A stretch of DNA of 24,125 nt from Candidatus Woesearchaeota archaeon (GCA_023259315.1 JAHFQL010000007.1:1-24125); one strand, 5' to 3'; shown: positions 1-7,210, numbered from the stretch's first letter. Notes: a model not told the origin generated them from the sequence alone. Made by a program: numbers and translations.

Positions 1-120
1 GACCACAACGTGGGAAAAATTTATGTTCTGAGAATCTTCAAAAAGTCTATGCCCAAAAGGCATCAAGCTGGGCTTGTCGAAAAGAGGCTTCGGACGTTAA
101 GTCCGGGGAGTTTCACTTAA
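1..120 (+). CDS. C-terminal fragment of an unidentified protein (cut by window start)
   Basis: Frame 1 is open from the window edge to a TAA at 118-120, giving 39 residues that include VLRIFKKSMPKRHQ, LVEKRL and a final LSPGSFT. The end of the protein is basic. I do not recognise it with confidence. The style (LRI, then a variable stretch, LVEK and a PGS ending) resembles the tail of IS200/IS605-type TnpB proteins, but the diagnostic zinc-ribbon and catalytic residues would lie outside the window. The end of the frame holds two short inverted repeats: CGGAC/GTCCG around 93-107 and GTTAAG/CTTAAC around 97-122. These could be a transposon end or chance. No other gene explains this stretch. Confidence 0.35.
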   Translation, partial: DHNVGKIYVLRIFKKSMPKRHQAGLVEKRLRTLSPGSFT

Positions 121-236
121 CAAACTGAAAAAATCTATGTAGGGTGTTTCCTTTATAAATTTTAAAAACCACATATATACTACAGAAGCGACAACTGATT
201 ACAGAATTATACAATTTCGTTACACAAACACATAGC

Positions 237-244
237 TTTTTAAA
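237..244 (+). promoter_or_regulatory. TATA box for the DEAD-box helicase
   Basis: TTTTTAAA lies 24-31 bases before the ATG at 268, the spacing expected for a leaderless archaeal transcript. A second TATA-like stretch (TTTATAAATTTTAAAA, about 151-167) could drive a longer leader. Confidence 0.5.
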
Positions 245-267
245 TGAACTTGTTCTTTATAATAAAA

Positions 268-1665
268 ATGATTTCAGGAATACATTTGCATCCGGAGCTG
301 AAAAAGGCATTTGAAGAGATGGGATTCTCTGAGATGACAGATATACAAATAAAGACTATCCCACTAATACAGCAGGGTAAGGATGTTATTGGCCAATCCC
401 AAACAGGATCTGGAAAGACAGCAGCATTTGGATTTCCAATTCTTGAGAAAATCACTCATGGCCAAGGATTGCAGTCATTAATTCTGGTTCCTACAAGAGA
501 ATTATGTGAGCAAGTAACAACTGAAATGAGGAAGTTTGCAAAGCACAAAAGGACAAATATAATTGCAATTTATGGCGGAATTTCAATCAATCCGCAGATA
601 CATAGTTTGCTATATTCCGACATTGTTGTCGGCACTCCAGGAAGGATTTTAGACCATCTCCAGAGGGGCACGATAAATTTGCAAAAAATCAAAATATTAG
701 TACTTGACGAAGCCGATAAAATGTTTGAGATGGGCTTTGTGGAAGATGTGAAGAAAATCATTTCACAGACGCCAAAAGAAAAACAAACTCTGCTTTTCAG
801 CGCAACAATTTCACAGCAAGTGCATGAGATAGTGAGGCATTACATGAAGAACCCTGAGAAAATTAAGACGCAGGCTTATGTTGAAGAGAGCAAGATGGCG
901 CAATTTTTCTATTCTGTAGGCTCAAGAGACAAATTTTCATTGCTGGTTCATATATTAAAGCACGAAGAGCCAAAATTGACACTGATATTCTGTGCAACAA
1001 GGAACAGGGTGGATGTGGTTGGCAAGAATCTTTACAAGCAGGGCATACAATCGCTTAGACTGCATGGTGGTTTAAGCCAGAACAAGAGAAAACAGTCAAT
1101 TGATGCTTTCCACAGGGGCGAAGTAGGGATACTGGTTGCAAGCGATGTTGCTGCAAGAGGACTTGACATAAAGAATGTAAGTCATGTCATTAATTATGAT
1201 TCGCCAAAAACTTCCAAAGAGTACATACACAGGATTGGAAGGACTGCGAGAGCAGGGAGCGAAGGAAAAGTAATCTCTTTGATTGCAGAGCAAGACCACG
1301 ATAATTTCAGAAGTGTTTTATCAGACAGATCTATTGTTGTTGAGCAATTAAAATTGCCAGAATTTGCTAGAGTTCCGTTCATGGCTTCTTCTGAAAGAGG
1401 TAATTTTGGTCGCTCAGGAGGAAATTTTCGAGGTGGATATAGTGGACATTCATCTGGTGGAAGATATTCTAGTGGAAGAGAAAGAAGAAGTTCGTATCAT
1501 TCAAGAGGGGAAGGTTCATCAAGAGGTTATTCATCAAGCTCACATTCCTCAAGTCGTTCTTCAAGCAGAGAAGAAAATTTAAGATCAAGCAGTCAAAACT
1601 CGTATGGCCAAAGCAGAAGCCATTCCGGTGGTAGAAGTTATAGTTCTGGCAGAAGATTTAGGTAA
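268..1665 (+). CDS. DEAD-box ATP-dependent RNA helicase with Arg/Gly/Ser-rich tail
   Basis: This is an ATP-dependent RNA helicase of superfamily 2, expected to remodel RNA duplexes in the cytoplasm (rRNA or mRNA). Numbering from the possible upstream ATG at 244, the motifs are: Q-motif region about 17-37, Walker A SQTGSGKT 52-59, PTRELCEQ 83-90, TPGRI 131-135, DEAD 155-158, SAT 186-188, ARGLDI 304-309 and HRIGRTAR 329-336. Both RecA-like domains are complete. From about residue 383 the protein becomes a low-complexity tail of roughly 90 residues rich in Ser, Arg and Gly, a typical disordered RNA-binding extension that favours condensation. I prefer the ATG at 268 because a TATA box sits 24-31 bases upstream of it; the ATG at 244 overlaps that box. 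The gene converges on pcm. Family certain; cellular role inferred. Confidence 0.95.
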   Translation: MISGIHLHPELKKAFEEMGFSEMTDIQIKTIPLIQQGKDVIGQSQTGSGKTAAFGFPILEKITHGQGLQSLILVPTRELCEQVTTEMRKFAKHKRTNIIAIYGGISINPQIHSLLYSDIVVGTPGRILDHLQRGTINLQKIKILVLDEADKMFEMGFVEDVKKIISQTPKEKQTLLFSATISQQVHEIVRHYMKNPEKIKTQAYVEESKMAQFFYSVGSRDKFSLLVHILKHEEPKLTLIFCATRNRVDVVGKNLYKQGIQSLRLHGGLSQNKRKQSIDAFHRGEVGILVASDVAARGLDIKNVSHVINYDSPKTSKEYIHRIGRTARAGSEGKVISLIAEQDHDNFRSVLSDRSIVVEQLKLPEFARVPFMASSERGNFGRSGGNFRGGYSGHSSGGRYSSGRERRSSYHSRGEGSSRGYSSSSHSSSRSSSREENLRSSSQNSYGQSRSHSGGRSYSSGRRFR

Positions 1666-1795
1666 TCTTTATTTTAAGAATCATACGAATATCCTGAACA
1701 ATCCTTTCGCTTTCTTCTCTTTTGATTTTCTTGACAATACTTATATTTAAACCTAGCGAAATAAGATTTCAATAAAGAGTGTATAAATAAAAATT

Positions 1796-2437
1796 TCAAA
1801 CCTCAAATCCGTATTTGCCGTATAGGGGAGTGAATAAAAAAGGACCCAAGAACTCCAATTCCAGATGGCCATTTTTGTCCTTAATGCCTTTAACCATTTC
1901 CTGCTCATGCTCATTGCCAACAGGCCCCACAATAATGCCTTCCGGCTTTAATTGATTCAATAGCGGCTTTGGGAATTCCTTGCACGCAGCTGTAATTATT
2001 ATTTTGTCAAAAGGCGCTTCGCTTGGCATTCCATGCGAGCCGTCATCCTCGTGCACAAAAACATTCTTTATTCTTGATTTTTTCAAATTCTCTTTTGCAA
2101 AATGTACAAGCTCTGGCACAACTTCTGTAGTTATGACTTTTCCTTTTGGTCCTACTATCTTGGCTATTATTGCAGCCTGATATCCAGAACCTGTTCCAAT
2201 TTCAAAAATTTTTTCGCCTGACTCTAGCTCCAAAGCATGAGTCATTATCATGATAGTTGTCGGCTGGGAGATTGTTTTGCCCCTAAGCAAGGGTAGCGGT
2301 ATATCCTGGTAGGCAGAATTTCTTAAGCTTTCAGGAATAAATCTTTCTCTATTTACATTTCTGAATGCCCTTAATTCAATGTTCTTAAAAGCAAAATTAT
2401 CCTCCCAAAATTTTATGAGCTCGCCTTTTTGTATCAT
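1796..2437 (-). CDS. pcm: protein-L-isoaspartate O-methyltransferase
   Basis: This enzyme uses S-adenosylmethionine to methylate isoaspartyl residues, starting repair of damaged proteins. The 213 residues match the usual family length. Visible signatures: LRGKTISQPT before the methyltransferase fold, the SAM-binding motif I FEIGTGSGYQAA (about 79-90), the acidic post-I position in VITTEVVPELV, motif II around FDKIIITAA and motif III LLNQLKPEGIIVGPVG. The ATG start is supported by an AT-rich TATA-like stretch about 30 bases upstream on the minus strand. It ends 130 bp from the end of the helicase gene, with which it converges. Pcm is common in archaea, including reduced genomes. Nothing looks truncated. 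Confidence 0.95.
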   Translation of the reverse strand: MIQKGELIKFWEDNFAFKNIELRAFRNVNRERFIPESLRNSAYQDIPLPLLRGKTISQPTTIMIMTHALELESGEKIFEIGTGSGYQAAIIAKIVGPKGKVITTEVVPELVHFAKENLKKSRIKNVFVHEDDGSHGMPSEAPFDKIIITAACKEFPKPLLNQLKPEGIIVGPVGNEHEQEMVKGIKDKNGHLELEFLGPFLFTPLYGKYGFEV

Positions 2438-2463
2438 ATTACATATAAAGATAAACTAATATA

Positions 2464-2651
2464 TTAAGCTTTTTCCCTATTGTCTACAATTCTTTTTTCT
2501 TTCAGATCTGTTTCCATTCCGAGATTGTGCAATAATTCTTTCAATTCAACCTTTACAATTTCTGGCGTGGCTTCAGTTACTTCAATAGTTTATTTTGCAA
2601 TTCCTTTATTTTTGTTGGTTTTAGATGCTGCAGTTTATGCCAATCAATCAT
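2464..2651 (-). pseudogene. small gene interrupted by a one-base frameshift (about 62 residues if joined)
   Basis: An ATG at 2651 starts a 24-residue frame (MIDWHKLQHLKPTKIKELQN...) ending at TAA 2577-2579. In the -1 frame, the reading continues from about 2589 as TIEVTEATPEIVKVELKELL..., ending in VDNREKA at TAA 2464-2466. Neither half is convincing alone, as the second has no ATG, GTG or TTG near its beginning. Joined by one missing A in the run AAATAAACT they make a uniform charged helical protein of about 62 residues. A TATAAAAA box lies about 21 bases before the ATG, so transcription looks intended. It could be a decaying gene, an assembly indel in an A-run, or a recoded frame. I do not recognise a family. 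Confidence 0.5.
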
Positions 2652-2662
2652 ATGCGGCAAAA

Positions 2663-2679
2663 CATTTTTATAGAATAAT
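2663..2679. promoter_or_regulatory. overlapping divergent TATA boxes
   Basis: The stretch CATTTTTATAGAATAA reads as TATAAAAATG on the minus strand (for the frameshifted small gene) and as TTTTTATAGAATAA on the plus strand (for the MIP18-family gene at 2689). The two starts are only 37 bases apart, so the two boxes physically overlap. Confidence 0.45.
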
Positions 2680-2688
2680 AAGGTTGCT

Positions 2689-2991
2689 ATGCTTATGGCA
2701 AGCAAGGAAGAAGTGATAGGAGTTTTGAAGCGTGTTTATGACCCGGAAATACAATACGATATATGGAGCCTTGGGCTGATTTATAACATAGAGGTTGAAG
2801 CGAACAAAGTGAAGATTTTGATGACATTTACAAGCCCAATGTGCCCTTACGGGCCTGCCCTGCTTGACGATGTCAGGAGGCAAGTTTCTGCAATTGCCGG
2901 GGTTGGCGAGGTTGAAGTTGAGATAACCTTTACTCCGGTCTGGGGTCCAGACAAGATGACAGAAGAAGCGAGAGTGGCTTTGGGAATTTGA
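2689..2991 (+). CDS. MIP18-family (DUF59) iron-sulfur cluster assembly protein
   Basis: This 100-residue protein belongs to the MIP18/SufT/PaaD family that helps mature or target Fe-S proteins. Family signs are the opening helix EEVIGVLKRVYDPE (about 6-19), the SLGLIYNIEV strand that normally follows as DLGLIY, the conserved cysteine in TSPMCPYG, a helix beginning ALLDDVRRQV, and the final GVGEVEVEITFTPVWGPDKMT segment. A start at the second Met (2695) is equally possible. It shares an overlapping divergent promoter with the small gene at 2464-2651, and the next gene begins one base after its TGA stop, so those two are probably cotranscribed. A likely client within this window is the Fe-S helicase at 4827-6707 (inference). 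Confidence 0.88.
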   Translation: MLMASKEEVIGVLKRVYDPEIQYDIWSLGLIYNIEVEANKVKILMTFTSPMCPYGPALLDDVRRQVSAIAGVGEVEVEITFTPVWGPDKMTEEARVALGI

Positions 2992-2992
2992 T

Positions 2993-3451
2993 ATGGATAT
3001 GCCAGAAATAAATTTAAAATCTGCTAGTAGATTTTCTATATCTGTAGGGTTAGTGTTATTAATTCTTGCAGGGATTATTACCTATTATTTGATAATCACG
3101 AAATATTCTCAAATTAAAGAAACTATATTGGTCATATATGGAATTATTTTTTGGATTTTTGGTGCTATTTTAGTTTTAAATGGGCACTCGCAACTATTAG
3201 AAGAAGAACAGTTTTTAAGAAAATACAAGCAAGAACTTATAGTTACCCAAGTATTTGAGCAAGAAATTAAGAATGAAGAGCGCAAAATAAAAAACATAGA
3301 GTATAACCTTCAAGTCCATGTTTATAATGGAAAATACAAAGATATAAAATATACAACTGCCAAGTTTAGAGATATGGACTCTATAGGAAGACAAATATTG
3401 GATAAAAATTTCTATGAAAATACTTACAAAACTACAAAAAAGAAAGAATAA
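2993..3451 (+). CDS. unknown two-TM membrane protein
   Basis: I do not recognise this 152-residue protein. Two hydrophobic helices are clear, about residues 15-36 (FSISVGLVLLILAGIITYYLII) and 43-64 (ETILVIYGIIFWIFGAILVL), joined by a very short loop. A charged C-terminal domain of about 85 residues follows (EEEQFLRKYKQEL, then EQEIKNEERKIKNIEYNL), probably cytoplasmic and partly coiled coil, with a Lys-rich end. It starts one base after the stop of the MIP18-family gene, indicating cotranscription. Its base composition is more AT-rich than its upstream neighbour. Function cannot be inferred; it may anchor a complex to the membrane. Confidence 0.7.
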   Translation: MDMPEINLKSASRFSISVGLVLLILAGIITYYLIITKYSQIKETILVIYGIIFWIFGAILVLNGHSQLLEEEQFLRKYKQELIVTQVFEQEIKNEERKIKNIEYNLQVHVYNGKYKDIKYTTAKFRDMDSIGRQILDKNFYENTYKTTKKKE

Positions 3452-3478
3452 ACAAAAATAATTTTCATCAACTTTTAA

Positions 3479-3583
3479 TGGGCCCAGCCGGAATTGAACC
3501 GGCACCCCAACCCATCTCAAGCGAGGACATTTGGAATGTCCAGCTGTGTGAAGGTCGTATCCTAGCCACTAGACCATGGGCCC
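3479..3583 (-). tRNA. tRNA-Val(CAC) with one canonical BHB intron
   Basis: On the minus strand the acceptor GGGCCCA pairs with TGGGCCC, with discriminator A. The D-arm is GTCT/GGAT, the anticodon stem CGACC/GGTTG, the T-arm GCCGG/CCGGC with loop TTCAATT. The spliced anticodon loop is TTCACAG, giving anticodon CAC. A 33-nt intron (3546 down to 3514) sits at the canonical 37/38 position. Its BHB is visible: central helix TTCA/TGAG, bulges CA|C and AT|G, outer helix CGACC/GGTTG, inner AGC/GCT followed by a stable GGACAT/ATGTCC hairpin. Mature length is 72 nt. CCA is not encoded. A TATA box lies 24-31 bases upstream, overlapping the end of the next gene. Confidence 0.93.
3514..3546 (-). other. 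tRNA-Val intron (37/38)
   Basis: 33-nt archaeal intron bounded by BHB bulges CA|C and AT|G, with an internal 6-bp hairpin GGACAT/ATGTCC. Confidence 0.85.
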
Positions 3584-3604
3584 TCAAGGAAAGAGTTAGA
3601 ATTC

Positions 3605-3895
3605 TTATTTAAAATTTATTATACTGGCTACATTTATTTTGCCGGAAGATGATAGGTAATAAAGAACAGCCACAATGCCTAGAATTATCAAAACAAGGAT
3701 TCCTATTCCTGACTTGTTTGCATTCGGTGTTTGCTTAAGGTGCTCTTTTTTGACAGCGTCAATATACCTTAAAGCATAGTCCCTATCCTTACCTTTCAAA
3801 CCTTTTTCTGTCAGATAACCTTCAGCCTGATTTAGAGAAATTTTGCCTTTACTTGACAAATCTGCCAGTTTGAGAAGATCTGCTTTATTAGTCAT
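3605..3895 (-). CDS. unknown small protein with C-terminal TM helix
   Basis: I do not recognise this 96-residue protein. The first 60 residues look soluble and helical (ADLLKLADLSSKGKISLNQAEGYL...), with a repeated-helix feel and many Lys. One hydrophobic helix follows at about 64-82 (GIGILVLIILGIVAVLYYL), then a short tail, so it is probably tail-anchored with the N-terminal domain in the cytoplasm. The TATA box of tRNA-Val overlaps its 3' end. Upstream on the minus strand is a TATAAAC stretch (3931-3937) about 36-42 bases before the ATG. Function unknown. Confidence 0.65.
   Translation of the reverse strand: MTNKADLLKLADLSSKGKISLNQAEGYLTEKGLKGKDRDYALRYIDAVKKEHLKQTPNANKSGIGILVLIILGIVAVLYYLSSSGKINVASIINFK
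3607..3614 (-). promoter_or_regulatory. TATA box for tRNA-Val
   Basis: TTTTAAAT on the minus strand, 24-31 bases upstream of the first base of the tRNA, overlapping the last codons of the 96-residue gene. Confidence 0.55.
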
Positions 3896-3913
3896 TTTGC
3901 TTAATTAAAGGTT

Positions 3914-3978
3914 TTGGCCCCCCATTATACGTTTATACATGGGGTGGTTTGAGAAGAAATCGTTTTTCAGGGGGCCAA
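3914..3978. repeat. 9-bp perfect inverted repeat with nested hairpin
   Basis: TTGGCCCCC (3914-3922) and GGGGGCCAA (3970-3978) are perfect inverted copies 47 bases apart. Inside, CCCCAT (3920-3925) and ATGGGG (3939-3944) form an alternative 6-bp hairpin that competes for the same C-run. The GC-rich arms stand out from the AT-rich surroundings, between two minus-strand genes. It could end transcription of the gene at 4029-4439 or be a structured leader for the gene at 3605-3895. Confidence 0.45.
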
Positions 3979-4028
3979 TTGAAGAGCATTAATAGATTAA
4001 GTACACCTCGATTTTTTGATTTTTGTTT

Positions 4029-4439
4029 TTACTTTACCAACGACTTTGGAGGCTTTCGCATCTCTCTGATCCAAGTTAAGCCTATATGCTGCAAGTCCTT
4101 GTTGAACTTGTCGCTTATCTTGTATGTTTTTTTATAAAGATCGTAATCAACCAAACCCATGCTTTTCATGGGCGTTAAAATCCTGTCGTAAAACTGCCTT
4201 TTGTTGTATGAAACCTTGACTTTCTTGCCCTTGTACGGAGGTTCATCTATCAAATCGGTAATTAGACTACCTTCATGAAGCTTGGTTGCGAACAAAGACA
4301 TCTCTGTTTTTCCAATCTCGCCACCGTTGTCCTTCATCATCTCAATAAGCAACTTGGCAACGATTATCTGCTGCTTTGTCGCAAATATGATTTCATATAT
4401 ATCTTCAGGTAGGTTAAACCTGTCAAAGAGGATAACCAT
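4029..4439 (-). CDS. unknown protein, possible winged-helix DNA-binding protein
   Basis: I recognise no named family in these 136 residues. The pattern suggests a winged helix: a first helix QQIIVAKLLIEMM (about 23-35), a second region with TEMSLFATKL, a basic helix NKRQFYDRILTPMKSMGLV (about 79-97) and a beta-wing YDLYKKTYKIS, then helix SDKFNKDLQHIGLTWI and a basic C-terminus KPPKSLVK. No membrane segment or signal peptide is seen. A TATA-like ATTTAAAT stretch lies about 25-30 bases before the ATG on the minus strand. If a regulator, its targets are unknown. The fold call is an inference from pattern only. Confidence 0.6.
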   Translation of the reverse strand: MVILFDRFNLPEDIYEIIFATKQQIIVAKLLIEMMKDNGGEIGKTEMSLFATKLHEGSLITDLIDEPPYKGKKVKVSYNKRQFYDRILTPMKSMGLVDYDLYKKTYKISDKFNKDLQHIGLTWIREMRKPPKSLVK

Positions 4440-4521
4440 TCAATACAGAAAGCATAACCTGTATTTAAATGTTTCGATTTTAGATACTAGTATAGGAAAA
4501 CGTATATTGATTATTCAGTAA

Positions 4522-4803
4522 TTCAACGTACTACCAGAGCCAATAGATCATATAGTGGCTGATAAACATAATGCAATTACAAGAACAGGGTTAGGTAATG
4601 TTGATGAAACCGTATGATGTAATCAGCAACATCTTCTTGAACTCCTAAAACAAGGCGGCATCCCTTTAAGATTAAATTCTTTGGCCGAATGAGATTTTTA
4701 TGTTAGTGTAATATTTTATGATGGGGTTAAATATACAAATACAAATTCCTCTAGATTGCACATTCCTAACGAAGATTTATTGCCTTACCTAAGTATTCAC
4801 TAA
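4522..4803 (+). pseudogene. decayed reading frame with two in-frame TGA codons
   Basis: This gap holds a protein-like reading frame of about 93 codons running from TAA 4519-4521 to TAA 4801-4803, broken only by TGA at 4615-4617 and 4690-4692. The pieces read PIDHIVADKHNAITRTGLGN, then CNQQHLLELLKQGGIPLRLN, then DFYVSVIFYDGVKYTNTNSS and IPNEDLLPYL. Codon use and residue mix look coding, and Trp would fit both stops (TGG to TGA). No start codon is visible, and the same frame also stays open upstream of the TAA back to 4441. TGA is a normal stop elsewhere here (for example 2989-2991 and 23385-23387), so I read this as a pseudogene. Family not recognised. Confidence 0.45.
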
Positions 4804-4826
4804 ATGTAAATATTACGTGAATATTT

Positions 4827-6707
4827 TTAGTTCTTTTTTAGAAACTCCTTTAGGATACTCATATAGTTCATCTCAACTTCCATGTCCCATTCTTCAGGAA
4901 AGCACTGGTAATAATTCTGCCATGCGTATCTTTCATCCAAAAAAATTATTGCACCTTTATCAGATTCTGAACGTATGCAACGACCAGCATTTTGCAAGCA
5001 TTTTGTTATTGCAGGCAGAACATAGCCATACTCAAACCCTTTTCCGAATTTATCATCATAATATTCTATCAATAATTTAGACTCAGTATCCGGCTTATTC
5101 AATGGCAGGCCAACTATAATCACGGCTTGCAAAACACCCGGCATATCAATTCCTTCTCCAAACGAGCCTGTTGAAGTGCCAAGAAGAATTGAATTCTTTG
5201 ATTTGTGATTCCTGAAATTAGAAAGCAAATTTTCCTTGTCTATTTTTGTCATTGCTGGTTTTTCCATGAACAATGACTTGTCAGTTTCTTTTCCAATAAA
5301 TTCAGCAATTTTCTGCATCAAATCATAGCTCGGGAAAAAAATTGCAGAGTTACCATCAACTAAATTAACAATATCGCCGCAAATTTTTGCAATATCTGCG
5401 TATTGTTTTGTGTTTCTCTCAACAAATTTTGTTGTTGTTTTTGGGATTATCAAATTCAACCGATTCTTTTTTGGGAAAGGGTTTTTGTACTCTTTTTCAA
5501 TCACATTTTCCTTGAATCCCAAGATGTCCCTATACATTGTGGTTGGCATCAATGTGCCTGACATCAAGATTGTTGAATAACTTTTATCTATTACTTCTTT
5601 TGCTGCCAATGAAGGATCTAGGCATCTGTACGACAAGCTTACTTTTAGTTTGTTGTCCATAATCTCTCTATTCAATATCCTTCCGAATCCTATATCAGAG
5701 CCAATCCAGGCTTCCAGGAATTTTGCAACGCTCAAGACAAAACTTCTTTTTTGCCTTTCCCGTATATCTTCCCCTGTAAATGCAAGCTCAGCGATAATTC
5801 CATCGTAGCTTTTTAACTTGTTAATCAGGTCAAAGAAATCATTTTTGCTTACAGTGCTCTCCGCATCAATATTTTTGCTCAATTCAAACAAAGAATTTTC
5901 GACAATCTCAAGATTCTCCAACTCCCCTTCATAATTGTATTTTACTGCCTCTTTTTTTGCATTGTCAATTATCTGGCTCGATATTTTTTGTGTCAATAAC
6001 TCCCTAATCCTATTGGGCAGATTATGAGCTTCATCGACTATTAAAATAATATTTTCAAGCTGTTTGTTTATTTTTTGGAAAAAACCGTTTCTGATGCTGG
6101 GATTAAAGATATAATAATAGTCCGCAATTATGATTTTTGCATTCTTTGCAGTTAAGGTTGCCAGTTCATACGGGCAAAGTTTTCTATTTCTCCCTTGTTC
6201 AACGAATTCGTGCACATGGCACGGTCCGATTATCTTCAACCCTTCAAGCGAATGCTTAGCCTCGAGTGTCGGCTCTGTATTTTGTTTTCTTGTATTAAGG
6301 TAAAATTCACACTGGTTTTCATCCCTTAAAGACTTGCAGTATTCATGAAATGAAGATGAGGACATCGATTCAACACCATTTTGCAGACACATCCATTTCT
6401 TGCCTATTATATCGGCGCATTCCAAATTTATATCAAATTTCTGCTTTATTTGTTTTAATGTGTCCACAACAATCTTGTGCTGGGTTTGCCTTGACGTCAG
6501 GAAAAATATCGTCAAATTATTTCTCATTGCAAATGACAATGCAGGAGCCAAAGCGGAAATTGTCTTGCCAATTCCGGTAGGAGCGTGCATTATAATGTGT
6601 TTTTTATCTTTGAGAGCATTATAGACATCAGAAATCATATTGCTTTGTATATCTCTGACTTTGGGATAGGGAAAATAAATTTCTTTCTGGAGCTCTTCGG
6701 TTAGCAT
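4827..6707 (-). CDS. XPD/Rad3-like Fe-S DNA helicase (DEAD_2 family)
   Basis: This is a superfamily 2 helicase of the XPD/DinG type, moving 5' to 3' on DNA in repair or replication-conflict processing. Motifs: Walker A HAPTGIGKT 41-49, motif Ia FFLTSRQTQHK 68-78, DEAH box LIVDEAHNL 222-230, LMSGTLMPTT 381-390, the helicase-V region GTSTGSFGEGIDMPG 510-524 and motif VI QNAGRCIRS 572-580. Between Walker A and DEAH are cysteines at 107, 124, 133, 163 and 178 (the last in CPYE), giving the four ligands expected of a 4Fe-4S domain, with one spare. The 626-residue length is near that of archaeal XPD. A TATA box (CTTATAAAC, about 6728-6738, inside the next gene's end) lies just upstream. It may depend on the MIP18-family factor at 2689 for its cluster. 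Confidence 0.9.
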   Translation of the reverse strand: MLTEELQKEIYFPYPKVRDIQSNMISDVYNALKDKKHIIMHAPTGIGKTISALAPALSFAMRNNLTIFFLTSRQTQHKIVVDTLKQIKQKFDINLECADIIGKKWMCLQNGVESMSSSSFHEYCKSLRDENQCEFYLNTRKQNTEPTLEAKHSLEGLKIIGPCHVHEFVEQGRNRKLCPYELATLTAKNAKIIIADYYYIFNPSIRNGFFQKINKQLENIILIVDEAHNLPNRIRELLTQKISSQIIDNAKKEAVKYNYEGELENLEIVENSLFELSKNIDAESTVSKNDFFDLINKLKSYDGIIAELAFTGEDIRERQKRSFVLSVAKFLEAWIGSDIGFGRILNREIMDNKLKVSLSYRCLDPSLAAKEVIDKSYSTILMSGTLMPTTMYRDILGFKENVIEKEYKNPFPKKNRLNLIIPKTTTKFVERNTKQYADIAKICGDIVNLVDGNSAIFFPSYDLMQKIAEFIGKETDKSLFMEKPAMTKIDKENLLSNFRNHKSKNSILLGTSTGSFGEGIDMPGVLQAVIIVGLPLNKPDTESKLLIEYYDDKFGKGFEYGYVLPAITKCLQNAGRCIRSESDKGAIIFLDERYAWQNYYQCFPEEWDMEVEMNYMSILKEFLKKN

Positions 6708-6723
6708 AGAAAAATGTAAGTTA

Positions 6724-7179
6724 CTAGAGTTTATAAGTTTTCTTTAAATATGCTATGGTTGTGTCTAAAGTTCTATTTATTAAATCAATTTCCTCTATTG
6801 TAGTCATAAATTCTCCCTTTCTGCCACCCTTGAGGGCATTAAATGGATGTCCAAGCATTTCTTTTATTTTCCCTATGACTTCAGCATCAGTTACAATCGT
6901 ATCAGCCACTTGGCCTTCACCGATGATATCCAAAAGATCATGTCTTGCGCCTGTTATCGCAGTTGCCCTGCACTTTATCGTTGAGTGGTCTGGATGTTCA
7001 TAATCAACAAGTTCTCGTGGAAGTTCATCTGATCCACTTTTTCTTCTAAGAAGGATTTTAAGATAGTATTGTGGTAGATTCCCATCTCTAATAGATTCAA
7101 ACCATTCTCTAGGTTCAGGAAGCAGGTGAGCATTTTCTTGGAGTACACTGGCAGCTTGTTCAGGAGTTACTTTACTCAT
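6724..7179 (-). CDS. unknown conserved-looking soluble protein
   Basis: I do not recognise this 151-residue protein. It is soluble and mixed alpha/beta, with an N-terminal helix VTPEQAASVLQENAHLL, a middle section ITGARHDLLDIIGEGQVADTIV, a GGRKGEF loop and a C-terminal helix TLDTTIAYLKKTYKL. No membrane segment or cysteine pair suggests a mechanism. The start is the ATG at 7179 rather than the TTG at 7197, because TTTTTAAAA lies about 22-31 bases upstream of the ATG and would overlap the longer form's first codons. It is followed 16 bases later by the XPD-type helicase on the same strand, which also has its own TATA box, so a functional link is possible but unproven. Confidence 0.65.
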   Translation of the reverse strand: MSKVTPEQAASVLQENAHLLPEPREWFESIRDGNLPQYYLKILLRRKSGSDELPRELVDYEHPDHSTIKCRATAITGARHDLLDIIGEGQVADTIVTDAEVIGKIKEMLGHPFNALKGGRKGEFMTTIEEIDLINRTLDTTIAYLKKTYKL

Positions 7180-7200
7180 AAAAAAAGAAGAGAACAACGT

Positions 7201-7210
7201 TTTAAAAATT
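7201..7210 (-). promoter_or_regulatory. TATA box for the gene at 6724-7179
   Basis: TTTTTAAAA on the minus strand, 22-31 bases before the ATG at 7179; it decides that start over the upstream TTG. Confidence 0.5.

Noticed and set aside
1666..1795. Short minus-strand frame between helicase and pcm (IVKKIKREESERIVQDI...)
   Set aside because: It looks mildly coding with a TTTAAATA stretch nearby, but no start codon is present and the length is under 30 codons.
2480..2716. Plus-strand frame of 78 codons over the frameshifted small gene
   Set aside because: It crosses the MIP18-family start, has no promoter, and its translation is low-complexity hydrophobic; the minus-strand reading has better codon character.
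4522..4803. Genome-wide TGA-to-Trp recoding
   Set aside because: Several real genes here, including the MIP18-family gene and eL30, end at TGA, and the known proteins use TGG for Trp.
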